Origin: CBDDCA01 sp965218205
GTDB lineage: Bacteria > Spirochaetota > Spirochaetia > WTKD01 > G963693115
NCBI GenBank assembly: GCA_965218205.1
Contig: OZ244590.1
Span: forward strand, 1,798,001-1,862,000
Direction of reading: 5' to 3'
DNA: 64,000 nucleotides
The translations under genes were made by a program, and so were the position numbers. Position 1 is the stretch's first letter. The number at the start of each line of letters is the position of its first letter. Positions 25,701 through 33,869 of the stretch are shown in pieces. The notes beneath the pieces are model-generated. The model saw only the letters and a list, made by a program, of their open reading frames with translations. It was not told the DNA's origin and searched no databases.

Positions 25701-27428
25701 TGCTTGTATTGTTACTGTGTAGGTTTTGCCTTGTGTGAGTTCTTCGACAGAGAGTGATGTTGTGGGATAGGGTATTTTTTTCTCGTTGACTACTGCAGTA
25801 CTTGCATCTTTCTCTGCTATGCTTACGCTGTACTCTTTTATGTCTTTGTTGTTGCTTGTGGGCTCTGTCCATGTTATCTGTGTTTCTACCTTTGTTGCTG
25901 ATACGAAGGGATAGCTTGCTTGTATGTTTGTTACTGGATCGGGGTCAGTGCTATCTGCTACGGTACTTACTGTGGCATTTTCTGCTGTTCCTTTGTTGCC
26001 TGCATAGTCCTGCGATTGTACTGCCACTGTGTACTCGGTGGTAGCTTTGAGGCCTATTATCTGCGTGTTGCGTACTGCTCTGTCTGTTATTGTTACTGTC
26101 TTTGCTGGAGTATCGCTCTCTTTTTCTGTTGCTGTTATGGTCACTCCTGCGTAATCTCGTACATTGGGTGCTTGCCAGATTACTACTATGCTTGTTGCTC
26201 CTCCTACGGCACTTACATTGGTCACTGGTTGTGTTGTCTTGTCAGTTGTTGCTTGTTGTTTTGACACTGCAGTGGAGTATTTTCCGTTTTGAGAGACATA
26301 CACTTCTACTTTGTACGTAAGCGTGCCATAGAGTTTTGTGAGGGCTATGCCATCTTTTGCTACATACACAGTGGCGTATTCTTTTGCCTGTGCAGTTGCA
26401 CTGCTGACACTGGTTGCACTGGTATCTTTGCTTATTGTCTCTTCTGCTACTACGGTATTTGTTGCGGTTGCTGTGACTCGTACTTGGAGTTTTTTGTTTG
26501 AAAAGTCAAAGCTCCCCCACGTAACAAGCAGGCTTTCATCGGCTGGGCTATTGCTTTTATCGTTTGCTGTTACTGTAAGATCTGCCTCTGGCAGTGCTGC
26601 TACTGTTTGTGAGAGGGCTGATGGCACTATGCCTCTGAGTGCTTGCTTTGCCGTGCTTTTGTTACCATTGCTATCTTTGTACACTACTACTATATCATAG
26701 CTGATGCCGTCTATAGTAGGGACAGCAATGCTCAGCTCTCCTTGTGTTACATCTTGTACTGATACTTCTGTCTTTACCCCTGTAGTTTTTTCTATTACCT
26801 GTATTGTGGCTTCTGCTATGTCTGTCTTGCCTGATGAGAGTAGTGCTTTGTCCCATGTGAGCTTTATGCCATTTGTTGCTGATTCTACTGCTACCTGTGT
26901 AAAGGTGTCCTGTGGGGCAGTTTCATCACTCAGTGTTGTAACAGAGCGGGTTGTTTTTGGTGATACTTCTGTGTCCTTTTGGGCTTCTATCTCTACAGTG
27001 TAGTTAGTGAGTGCTTGTAAGCCTTTGAGTTTATACGATTGTCCTTGTTGAAACAATGCACGATATTCTATTGCAGGAACACGCACTTGTATTGATTGTG
27101 GTGGTGCAGTTGATGTAGCTGTTACTACTACATGCGTAGCATCGCTTGGGGCTTGCCAGCGTAAAGCAAGCGTCCCATCATTGCTTGCTGCTTTTATCTG
27201 CACATTGGACACTGATGCAAGTGTCGGGGTTACTGGTGGAGTTACCCCTCCACCTGATGAGGAACTGCTACCGCTCTCTGCACATCCTACGAGTACGAGG
27301 GTAGTTATTGCTAGCACTAAAAACAGTGCAACGAGAGTTAGGTTTTGCTTATATCGAGAGTGTACCCCCCCCCCCCCCCCCGATTTTTTCACGCTGTGTA
27401 ATTCCTTACTCAACCATATTTTTTTCAT
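22701..27428 (-). CDS. Phase-variable FN3/DUF285 surface lipoprotein, copy 3, in frame (ON)
   Basis: 1575 residues. The ATG at 27428 follows AAAAGGAGAACATT. The n-region is MKKIWLSKELHSVKKS, then five Gly from the G17 tract, then VHSRYKQ. The hydrophobic core leads to LVGC with lipidated Cys49. The remainder is fibronectin-III-like modules and C-terminal DUF285/BspA-like repeats of about 25 residues (five full units, for example FNQDIGSWNVGKVTNISGIF). Compared with copy 2, some modules are nearly identical, others are replaced: one extra module around residues 840-1000 (24.4-24.9 kb) is absent from copy 2, while the copy 2 module near its residue 1150 is missing here. It lies directly beside the nested IS elements. 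The surface role is inferred. Confidence 0.87.
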   Translation of the reverse strand: MKKIWLSKELHSVKKSGGGGGVHSRYKQNLTLVALFLVLAITTLVLVGCAESGSSSSSGGGVTPPVTPTLASVSNVQIKAASNDGTLALRWQAPSDATHVVVTATSTAPPQSIQVRVPAIEYRALFQQGQSYKLKGLQALTNYTVEIEAQKDTEVSPKTTRSVTTLSDETAPQDTFTQVAVESATNGIKLTWDKALLSSGKTDIAEATIQVIEKTTGVKTEVSVQDVTQGELSIAVPTIDGISYDIVVVYKDSNGNKSTAKQALRGIVPSALSQTVAALPEADLTVTANDKSNSPADESLLVTWGSFDFSNKKLQVRVTATATNTVVAEETISKDTSATSVSSATAQAKEYATVYVAKDGIALTKLYGTLTYKVEVYVSQNGKYSTAVSKQQATTDKTTQPVTNVSAVGGATSIVVIWQAPNVRDYAGVTITATEKESDTPAKTVTITDRAVRNTQIIGLKATTEYTVAVQSQDYAGNKGTAENATVSTVADSTDPDPVTNIQASYPFVSATKVETQITWTEPTSNNKDIKEYSVSIAEKDASTAVVNEKKIPYPTTSLSVEELTQGKTYTVTIQAIDYAGNKSTSTPKDITTPSQLTAPSEDLFSKKPYLDKTGAVQIKATFKQAPDIGQYYTLRMKEGATVIAEKSITNPTTTISFGIADGLEVPKYQANAKNYRFDFLQIANNRVSPVTPLADAVAVYDSTSTAPPAPKDATLSVESVTSTTATAVYTFSAGTITNAHKAPSGAKLMPAQIQYKVYIVAGDHSTKTLDAIKALAGVQTRELAGNSTPLKATFIGTKGAEYTAGVEAINSLNPAYSIGASATIKTATLTTPPNAPKVTTYTTNNAVVFAVPASGGNSGKKVITVQLNASNIAGVSKANGNALEATDLAYYVLYLKKEDTTGKPASVSALWAVEKSRARVAKYTKATGTTQNTLSIAIVDSTSGSNAGDTPIETAKDYYIGVRIVNTTSPDYNVSTNPFPAGFYTDVTEIKEVYTSKAVAPNQSLLTGKLVVSPSTSTAGTIKLVLTQLSTFTGAKDYDGTSITANDKLVYTVYGLQKDGTATVAEVLAGRKINIGSATSRVYTVPALASLGLSADTAPVVAIKGATKYHFVVEVAVKTDPSKKVVSTVATVTTASQATAPANVTNIQTRIAQTGMRVSWTAPSLTASHKTNKGATLTTAQVSYKVYSVAKGGSARNEAAIIRDATTTKNIAVGTTNTILTGLTNGRTYEIVVQAVNSTDTTKASTGVREEFEMSAFIGNTVVVSAEVGKTPAINITRVLTSTPSGNTFTCSGNIPKADAEKIKKETGLAVSFDDTTDIVTITGIANKSNINDPDITRVNPDYSYNVAECGFIGSAKTIKASIVIKTGLRTPPSGQTSATYYRPTTKAALQAIITAERGVSRQNTNSPNLNMIDTSAIDDMSGLFYSDSTFNGDITQWNTSNVTNMFGVFSQATVFNQNIGAWDTGKVTNMGGTFSGATAFNQDIGSWNVGKVTNISGIFSDATVFNQDIGNWKVKAIQIFSMFKNATAFNQDLSSWIVCGISITSFDFRGSAMAGKTAQYPTEKKLSDPECTS
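27365..27381 (-). repeat. Poly-G tract (17 G on the coding strand), phase switch of copy 3
   Basis: Seventeen uninterrupted C on the plus strand. The neighbouring A tract has six A instead of seven, so the first G completes a Ser codon and the remaining sixteen keep the frame. Confidence 0.85.
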
Positions 27429-27470
27429 AATGTTCTCCTTTTATTTTCACCTATTATCATGTATAATTAT

Positions 27471-27481
27471 CATTATACACA
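27471..27481 (-). promoter_or_regulatory. Extended -10-like motif TGTGTATAATG upstream of copy 3
   Basis: Identical to the motif upstream of copy 1 (1259-1269), about 43 bases before the start codon. No good -35 box is visible at the expected distance. Confidence 0.4.
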
Positions 27482-27710
27482 ATGCACAAATATAATTATA
27501 GTAAAAATACTGTTTTTGTGTAGTATCTCCGAAAAAGAAAAAAAAAAAAATACATCGAAATCTACATGAACTATAGCAACATGTGATAATAATGCTACAA
27601 TAGAGATGCTATGAACAACAAAGATCCAATGCAACTCATTATTTGTACTTGGTAGGTACAATTTTCAATCAAAACAATACTTATAATAGTATTACAATAT
27701 GAGTAATAGT

Positions 27711-27782
27711 GTAAGGGACTTGAGGATAGTTAGCACCACAGCCCCTCTGATTCCCGTGTAAACATCTTACAACAGGAGTAAG
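27711..27782 (+). promoter_or_regulatory. Structured leader of the Bdr-like gene: two stem-loops in a 400-base gap
   Basis: The gap 27429-27829 is mostly AT-rich and without a gene, apart from this GC-richer part. GGGA (27715-27718) and GAGG (27722-27725) pair with CCTC (27744-27747) and TCCC (27752-27755) around a small internal loop. A second hairpin CTTAC/GTAAG lies at 27766-27782. It could be a 5' regulatory structure or a small RNA; no known riboswitch consensus is recognised. Confidence 0.4.
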
Positions 27783-27829
27783 AACATCATTACATCAGAA
27801 AAATAAAAATATGGAGAAAGTAGTATACT

Positions 27830-28348
27830 ATGTATATGTCAGAACAATATGTAACAACAAAAAAAACGAGCAAAGCTAGCTCTATCAAAAAAAAGCCATC
27901 CTCAAAAGACACAGAAGATAAATCACTAAAAAAACCTACTACTCACTATGAGTTATTATCCAAAGAGATACATCATGTAGAAGATAAACTATCAGAAAAA
28001 GTAGATCATGTAGAAAACAAGCTATCAGAAAGAATAGACAATGTAGAAAGCAAGCTATCAGAAAGAATAACTTATGTAGAAAAAAAAATAGATCATGTAG
28101 AAAACAAACTATCAGAAAGAATAGACAATGTAGAAAATAAGCTATCAGAAAGAATAAATCACGTAGAAAACAAACTATCAGAAAGAATAAATCATGTGGA
28201 AAGCAGGGTATTAGAAAAGATAGACGGTGTAGAGAATAAACTTGATAGAGCGATAAAAACCTTAAGTGATAAATTTACTCCTATTTATTGGATTCTTGGA
28301 ATACAAATAACAGCAATATTAGGACTTATATTCTATCTTCATAGATAA
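27830..28348 (+). CDS. Bdr-like coiled-coil protein with C-terminal membrane anchor
   Basis: 172 residues. The N-terminal 45 residues are Lys/Ser-rich. Residues about 48-140 are built of an 11-residue repeat (VENKLSERIDN/VENKLSERINH) occurring about six times plus one 7-residue unit (VEKKIDH), a hendecad coiled coil. The last 25 residues are one transmembrane segment (YWILGIQITAILGLIFYL). Repeats of the KIDxVExxL type followed by a C-terminal anchor are the hallmark of the Borrelia Bdr proteins; similarity by convergence of coiled coils is possible. GGAG lies 13 bases before the ATG, so the start is tentative. DNA repeats in the gene allow length variation by recombination. Confidence 0.75.
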   Translation: MYMSEQYVTTKKTSKASSIKKKPSSKDTEDKSLKKPTTHYELLSKEIHHVEDKLSEKVDHVENKLSERIDNVESKLSERITYVEKKIDHVENKLSERIDNVENKLSERINHVENKLSERINHVESRVLEKIDGVENKLDRAIKTLSDKFTPIYWILGIQITAILGLIFYLHR

Positions 28349-28580
28349 AATATAGGTTTATATACACAAATAAATAGCAGTAAGAGAAATACCAAACTCC
28401 AAGTGCCTTCTTTATTGCAAGCTAGTGCGTATAAGATATTATAGAGGATGCACCTGAAGACAAACCTTCGTACATACTATAAAGAAAAAGAATTGCAAAA
28501 AGTACGATAAAAAAGGTAGGGATATAACATCGTAATATAAAACTATAGTATGCTAAATACTGTATAATAAACTATATATA

Positions 28581-30074
28581 ATGTTACATACAGAAGAAGC
28601 TATACAAGAAATATCCGTATCACAGCTTACCGACAGTAAGTACTTTACACAAAGTCAGGCGTGGGCAAAATTAAAATCCAATACTGGATGGGTGACACAT
28701 GCATTTAAGCAGACAATACATCCAACCATTGATGAAAAATACCTCATCTTTATAAAAAAAATTCCATATCTAGGATATTTAGCATATATCCCAGATGGAC
28801 TTCTTTCTTCTTTAGAGCATTTTAGTGAGACAACTCCTATTACGCAAAAACAAGATTCTTTGGACAATGTTCTTGACAATAAAGCAAAAATCAAAATACT
28901 GCAAAAACACATAACTCAAGCACTTGAAATACTCTCTCATACCCATGTATTTTTACAAACAACATACGAATATAAACTCATCAGTGTACGATGGGATGTT
29001 CCACCAATACTAGAAATAAATCGTACATTAGCCTCAATATATAAACCAGAAAAATTTTTTAAGAAAATAAAAGAAAAATTTCATACCATATACACAAAAT
29101 CATCTAAGCAAGTACAATACAGTATAGATTTACAAACTACTACCCAAGCTCCAGCAACTGTATTTATTCATCTTAACAAGAGAGATGAATACAATATCAT
29201 CCAGAAGAAAACAAACAACGATATTTTACTCCAATGTAAGAAAAAAACTCGTTATAACATTCGCTTAGCAGAAAAAAACAATATCGAAATTAGAACAGAT
29301 GTTTCTCTCAAAGATTTCCATGCTTTACTACTCGTTACTGCAAAGCGAAATCGCATTGCAATTCATTCACTTGACTATTTTGATGCACTCCAGCAAGCGG
29401 TACAAAAAGAAAAAACAATGGAGCTAATAGTATATGGAGCGTACTTTCATTCACAGCTTATAGCAGCTATTGTAGTCTTGTATCAGTATAATGACTTAAC
29501 AAAAAAGTTACATTCCGAAAGACATTTTAAGCACTGTGTAAAAGATTATACTACTCAAGAAAACAAAGAAAAACCCGAAGACATAGCAGAGGACGATGAA
29601 AGCAGTATACACACTTCAACTCGTACTATGTATCAAGATGTATCTCTCCATGACATAGACAATATAGAATCCAGCATTCAAGAGCAGAATACACACAGTG
29701 ATAAATACACAGGAAAAGTAACATACTTATATGGAGCATCAAGTAATCAGCACAGAGAACTTATGTCTACATATCTTTTACAATGGCATGCTATAGTTGA
29801 TGCAAAACTGAAAAAATGTGATTACTATGATTTATACGGAATATCACGTGGAAAAAATACCCTTAAAAAATCTAGCAACAGACTACAGGGGCTTTACAAA
29901 TTTAAAACAGGCTTCACAAAAAATGTATGGATACGACCATTTGCGGTGGATATATATGAAAAAAATCTCTCTTCTACAGTACGTAAAAATATATTCAATA
30001 CCTTGAACAAACTAAGGTTATGGTATTATCATAACTTTAAGAAAAAATCCATCACACATAACAACAATAGCTAG
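28581..30074 (+). CDS. FemAB-like aminoacyltransferase (peptidoglycan bridge type) with an acidic insertion
   Basis: 497 residues. Two GNAT-like lobes characteristic of Fem/FemX proteins are visible: the N-terminal FTQSQAWAKLKSNTGW, then CKKKTRYNIRLAEKNNIEIR at about 213-232, and the end YDLYGISRGKNTLKK...LQGLYKFKTGF. These proteins add amino acids to lipid II using charged tRNA. Residues about 312-385 are an acidic, low-complexity insertion (ENKEKPEDIAEDDESS) between conserved blocks. A role in peptidoglycan or in another aminoacyl transfer is inferred from the family. The gene is followed by the YaiI-family gene after 14 bases. Confidence 0.8.
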   Translation: MLHTEEAIQEISVSQLTDSKYFTQSQAWAKLKSNTGWVTHAFKQTIHPTIDEKYLIFIKKIPYLGYLAYIPDGLLSSLEHFSETTPITQKQDSLDNVLDNKAKIKILQKHITQALEILSHTHVFLQTTYEYKLISVRWDVPPILEINRTLASIYKPEKFFKKIKEKFHTIYTKSSKQVQYSIDLQTTTQAPATVFIHLNKRDEYNIIQKKTNNDILLQCKKKTRYNIRLAEKNNIEIRTDVSLKDFHALLLVTAKRNRIAIHSLDYFDALQQAVQKEKTMELIVYGAYFHSQLIAAIVVLYQYNDLTKKLHSERHFKHCVKDYTTQENKEKPEDIAEDDESSIHTSTRTMYQDVSLHDIDNIESSIQEQNTHSDKYTGKVTYLYGASSNQHRELMSTYLLQWHAIVDAKLKKCDYYDLYGISRGKNTLKKSSNRLQGLYKFKTGFTKNVWIRPFAVDIYEKNLSSTVRKNIFNTLNKLRLWYYHNFKKKSITHNNNS

Positions 30075-30088
30075 TCTACAATAGCAAC

Positions 30089-30586
30089 ATGATTACTATT
30101 TTTATAGACGCAGATGCCTGTAAAAAACATATACGAGAATATCTTATCAAATTTATCTTAAGAAAACATAATAGCTTTATGCAACTTATGATAGTATCAA
30201 ACAAAGTAATTCCTAACATACCTAAACAGACAAATATTCACTCTATACAAGTTTCTCAAACACCAGAAGCTACTGATACATATATCCTATCATGTGCAAA
30301 AAAAGGAGATTTAGCCATAACACGAGATATTTTGCTTGCACAAACACTCATAGAAAAAGAAGTAACAGTAATAAATGAGTTAGCCGAAATATACACAAAA
30401 GACACAATTATAGCAAGAAAACAACGTGCAGTACAAAATGCTGAACAGAGAACCTTCATACGAAAAGAAGAACAGCTACATTCAAAACACGCAACATTGC
30501 CTCCACATATAGAAAAAGAAAAACAAAAAAAGAAAGAAATTGCAAAGTTTGCACACTACCTTAACACATGGAAACAATGCACATAA
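30089..30586 (+). CDS. YaiI/YqxD family (DUF188) PIN-like protein
   Basis: 165 residues. The opening ITIFIDADACKKHIREYL and the central DTYILSCAKKGDLAITRDILLA are the signature blocks of the YaiI/YqxD family, whose conserved acidic residues suggest a PIN-type metal-dependent nuclease fold. The second Asp block (GDLAITRD) is intact. The biological role is not established. Follows the FemAB-like gene on the same strand. Confidence 0.87.
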   Translation: MITIFIDADACKKHIREYLIKFILRKHNSFMQLMIVSNKVIPNIPKQTNIHSIQVSQTPEATDTYILSCAKKGDLAITRDILLAQTLIEKEVTVINELAEIYTKDTIIARKQRAVQNAEQRTFIRKEEQLHSKHATLPPHIEKEKQKKKEIAKFAHYLNTWKQCT

Positions 30587-30643
30587 TGGTGCTTTTTATA
30601 AACACTTCCTCCTATAGAAAATGATACACTTTCCATAAATCCC

Positions 30644-31441
30644 TTATAAATACTTCTGTAAGAAAGATACAGACACAAGTTTCCTTCCTAATAACTGAAC
30701 CCATTGATGCAACAAAAAATACACAAACTGTGACAGCAACTGAGAATTAACGCAAGAAAACATTTCAATAGCACTGTTAGTTCCTCTGTTAGTTTCTGAT
30801 GGTGGAGTTCTTAGTTGTGATACAGTTTGCAATACAGAAACTAACGAAGCAGAAAGAATACATTTTTCTTTATCAAAAAGAGGGACATTATTATGTAACA
30901 AAGGAGCAATTTTGCCACTATGATATAATAGCCACTGTTGTGTATCATTACCATGCGGTTCAATAGCTATCGTAGAAACATCAGGTTGCCACCCATTATT
31001 AGAAAGACTTTGCCATAGAAAAAAAGCAAGACTTTCTTTCCAATATGCATCATTTGAATCAATAAGATACAACAATACATCTACCAATAACTTAAACTGT
31101 GCACGATGATCTGCTCCTACCACATACCGCACCAGTTCTACACAAACACAAGCAGTATAGTATAATAAAAGACTGTAACCAAGATACTCACCATTTTTAT
31201 ACACATCAATATCCTTAAAAGTGTAGGTATTGTTTTTCTTTTTTGTAACAAATACCTTTCCCATCGTAAACACAGAAAGAGTTCTTTTATGTAAGTTACT
31301 GCTTTTACGAGCACCATACGCAGTAGCATATACCATACCATGTTCAGTATAAAACCCTAACTGCTGATGAATATCTGCTTTTTGTGCCATATATACAAGC
31401 ACCCCTCTAAAAGAATGATTATACTCTCCCATACATACCAT
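30644..31441 (-). CDS. recO: Probable DNA repair protein RecO
   Basis: 265 residues. The N-terminal OB-fold pattern of RecO is seen in RGVLVYMAQKADIHQQLGFYTEHGMVYATAYGARKSSN, with the GA.+..SN turn typical of RecO. The C-terminal helical part is divergent and the usual zinc-binding cysteines are not present, as in several other RecO lineages. RecO anneals DNA and works with RecR in the RecF pathway. The start could be one of two nearby in-frame ATGs. Divergence from typical RecO keeps the confidence moderate. Confidence 0.7.
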   Translation of the reverse strand: MVCMGEYNHSFRGVLVYMAQKADIHQQLGFYTEHGMVYATAYGARKSSNLHKRTLSVFTMGKVFVTKKKNNTYTFKDIDVYKNGEYLGYSLLLYYTACVCVELVRYVVGADHRAQFKLLVDVLLYLIDSNDAYWKESLAFFLWQSLSNNGWQPDVSTIAIEPHGNDTQQWLLYHSGKIAPLLHNNVPLFDKEKCILSASLVSVLQTVSQLRTPPSETNRGTNSAIEMFSCVNSQLLSQFVYFLLHQWVQLLGRKLVSVSFLQKYL

Positions 31442-31463
31442 GATATGATATACTTATGTATAT

Positions 31464-31898
31464 ATGCAAGAAATAACATCACTTATTCCTCATCGACATC
31501 CATTTCTCTTTGTTGATGAAATTTCAGAATATAACCAAGACAAAATTATTGGTTTTAAGACATTTACTGATGATGAATTTTTTTTTCAAGGACATTTTCC
31601 TCAATATCCCATTGTACCTGGAGTACTTCTTATAGAAGCAATGGCTCAATGTGGAGGAGCAGGAGTAAAAGCGTTACAAGAAAATTCTGAAGACACATTA
31701 TTTTTTCTCGCTACAGTGCAATCAGCAAAGTTTCGTTCACCAGTATTACCAAACAATAAAGTGCGTTTTGAAATAGAAAATATCAAAATAGGAAAAAAAA
31801 TCATTAGCCAAAAAGGAAAAATTTTTATTGATAGCAGTAATACTATTGCAGCCGAAGCACAATGGATGTGCATTGTAAGTAATAAAGACAATCTTTAG
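31464..31898 (+). CDS. fabZ: 3-hydroxyacyl-ACP dehydratase FabZ
   Basis: 144 residues. The hot-dog-fold active site is FFFQGHFPQYPIVPGVLLIEAMAQ with catalytic His44 and Glu58. LIPHRHPFLFVDEI at the N-terminus is the FabZ-specific block. Dehydrates 3-hydroxyacyl-ACP in type II fatty acid synthesis. It is followed after ten bases by an acyl-CoA synthetase and probably co-transcribed. Very short gap to the divergent recO (22 bases), so their promoters overlap. Confidence 0.93.
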   Translation: MQEITSLIPHRHPFLFVDEISEYNQDKIIGFKTFTDDEFFFQGHFPQYPIVPGVLLIEAMAQCGGAGVKALQENSEDTLFFLATVQSAKFRSPVLPNNKVRFEIENIKIGKKIISQKGKIFIDSSNTIAAEAQWMCIVSNKDNL

Positions 31899-31908
31899 GA
31901 GTATCCTT

Positions 31909-33828
31909 ATGTATAGCTCAATTCCACAACGAATAAAGACAATAAGCGATGAGTTTCCGTACAATACCATATGCTACACAAAAAATACCGACAACAACTA
32001 CGAAGAAGTATCTTATTCTCATTTTATGAGTGATGTATATCGAACTGCATACTTTTTAAGTAAACAATGTAAAGTAACAAAAGGTACTCGTGTAGGAATA
32101 ATAAGCGAAAATAGAAAAGAATGGCTTGAATGTGATATTGCCATTTTATCATTACGTGCCATTGATGTTCCTCGTGGCACTGATACGAGTATTGCTGATA
32201 TTTCATTTATACTTGAACATACCGAAGTGAAAGGAGTTATTTTTGAAAAATACAGCTCATACCAAGCATTACTCAAATACAATGCTCCCCTTTGTAAAAC
32301 ATTTTCTTTTGTTATTTTTCTTGACACTCCTCCTCAAAAATTCTATAGGCAGATTAACGCAGCAAAAAGCATAACAAAAGATACCTGCTCTTTTTATACA
32401 TACCAAGATATAGAAAAAATAAAACTAAGCGTAAAAGAAAGTGATAGTATAGACAAAAAAATAGCATCCGTTGAATTAGATGATATTGCCACTATCATCT
32501 ATACATCAGGAACAACACAAAATCCAAAAGGAGTATGCCTTAGTCATCGTAATTTTTTATTTCAAATCGATAGAATTTGTCCAAAAGTACTTTCAATAGA
32601 ATTTACCACACGACTCCTCACCATATTACCAATTTGGCATGTGTTTGAAAGAGCCGTAAACTACATCATCACGTGTAGAGGAGGAGCACTTGCGTACTCT
32701 AAACCAATAGGAACAATTTTATTAGAAGATATCAAAAAAATAAACCCTACTCATCTTACCTCTGTTCCTAGAATATGGGAAAGCATCTATACTTCAATAC
32801 AAAAAAAAGTAAAAAATAGCTCTTTTATCAAGAAAGCTATTTTTTCTCTTGCTTCCATTATTGGACATGCATTCAATTATGCTCAACACTTAAAAAATAA
32901 TACTATACCAACATTTAAGCAACGATCCTTCTTTCTTGACACTTTCATAGGAACTCCGCTTTTCTTACTATTATATCTCCCTCATGCACTCTTTGATCTG
33001 CTTGCCTTTAAGAAGATTCGTACTCTATTAGGAAAGCATTTTGTAGCTGGAATATCAGGAGGAGGAACGCTTGCTCCTAAAATAGATCATTTTTTTCAAG
33101 CTGCAGGCATAAAAGTACTCAATGGATATGGACTTACAGAAACCTCTCCTGTCATTGCAGTACGAAATGAGTATATGCCCGAAATGTCTGGCGTAGGAAA
33201 ATTTCTACAAGATATTCTCTATAAAGTAGTAGATAGCAATGGCAATATTGTGCCAGTAGGAGAAAAAGGCATTCTCTACATTAAAAGCGACCAAGTAATG
33301 CAAGGATATTATAAAAATAAACAAGCAAGTTCCGAAGTACTCAGTGACGATAGATGGTTTAACACAGGAGATTTAGTTCGTGTTTCAGAAGAAGGAGACC
33401 TTGATATTATAGGACGAATGAAAGATACCATCGTATTAGCAAATGGAAAAAACATTGAACCAGAACACATAGAAAATCTTTTATGTCAATCTCACTATAT
33501 CGATTCGGCTATGGTAATTGGTCAAGATCAAAAAACACTATCTGCCCTTATCGCTCCAAACCATCACCATATACTTGAATACGCAAAAAGCATACAAAAA
33601 TCAGAACTGACAGTAAAACAATTATGTAATGAACAAGCAATTATGCATCTTATTCGTAAAGAATTACATCATCAATCTACACATCTCTCACAATTTGAAA
33701 AAATTGGAGATTTTATTTTAATTTCAACCCCTTTTGAAATAGGAAAAGAATTAACCCAAACGCTAAAACTAAAACGATTCTATATTCAGGATATATATAA
33801 AAAAGAAATTGCTTCTATAACAAAATAA
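31909..33828 (+). CDS. fadD: Long-chain acyl-CoA synthetase (AMP-binding)
   Basis: 639 residues. A Shine-Dalgarno sequence AGGAG lies before the ATG. Motifs in order: P-loop DIATIIYTSGTTQNPKGVCLSH, VPRIWESIY, ISGGGTLAPKI, NGYGLTETSPVIAVRN, WFNTGDLV and GRMKDTIVLANGKNIEP. These mark the long-chain class (large insertion near residues 300-360 with hydrophobic membrane-association segments). Activates exogenous fatty acids to acyl-CoA or acyl-ACP. Its placement after fabZ suggests fatty-acid scavenging and remodelling. The symbol is given by family only. Confidence 0.9.
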   Translation: MYSSIPQRIKTISDEFPYNTICYTKNTDNNYEEVSYSHFMSDVYRTAYFLSKQCKVTKGTRVGIISENRKEWLECDIAILSLRAIDVPRGTDTSIADISFILEHTEVKGVIFEKYSSYQALLKYNAPLCKTFSFVIFLDTPPQKFYRQINAAKSITKDTCSFYTYQDIEKIKLSVKESDSIDKKIASVELDDIATIIYTSGTTQNPKGVCLSHRNFLFQIDRICPKVLSIEFTTRLLTILPIWHVFERAVNYIITCRGGALAYSKPIGTILLEDIKKINPTHLTSVPRIWESIYTSIQKKVKNSSFIKKAIFSLASIIGHAFNYAQHLKNNTIPTFKQRSFFLDTFIGTPLFLLLYLPHALFDLLAFKKIRTLLGKHFVAGISGGGTLAPKIDHFFQAAGIKVLNGYGLTETSPVIAVRNEYMPEMSGVGKFLQDILYKVVDSNGNIVPVGEKGILYIKSDQVMQGYYKNKQASSEVLSDDRWFNTGDLVRVSEEGDLDIIGRMKDTIVLANGKNIEPEHIENLLCQSHYIDSAMVIGQDQKTLSALIAPNHHHILEYAKSIQKSELTVKQLCNEQAIMHLIRKELHHQSTHLSQFEKIGDFILISTPFEIGKELTQTLKLKRFYIQDIYKKEIASITK

Positions 33829-33869
33829 TATCAAGCACCATAGTAGATACAATCATATACTCGTGCTTT

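Noticed and set aside
27473..27661. 62-residue minus-strand frame in the gap upstream of copy 3
   Set aside because: Overlaps the copy 3 promoter region, contains a poly-A derived Phe run and has no ribosome-binding site.
27711..27782. The structured region as SRP, 6S, tmRNA or tRNA
   Set aside because: No GGAAGCAGCC-type SRP loop, no 3' CCA or T-loop consensus and too short for the others.
28400..28560. Hydrophobic minus-strand frame (FFIVLFAILFLYSMYEG region) between the Bdr-like and FemAB-like genes
   Set aside because: Open for about 45 codons, but has no start codon upstream of the hydrophobic part before an in-frame stop.
33833..33868. AAGCAC/GTGCTT inverted repeat between the acyl-CoA synthetase and SPOR genes as a terminator
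   Set aside because: Only six pairs with a 24-base loop; too weak to call.
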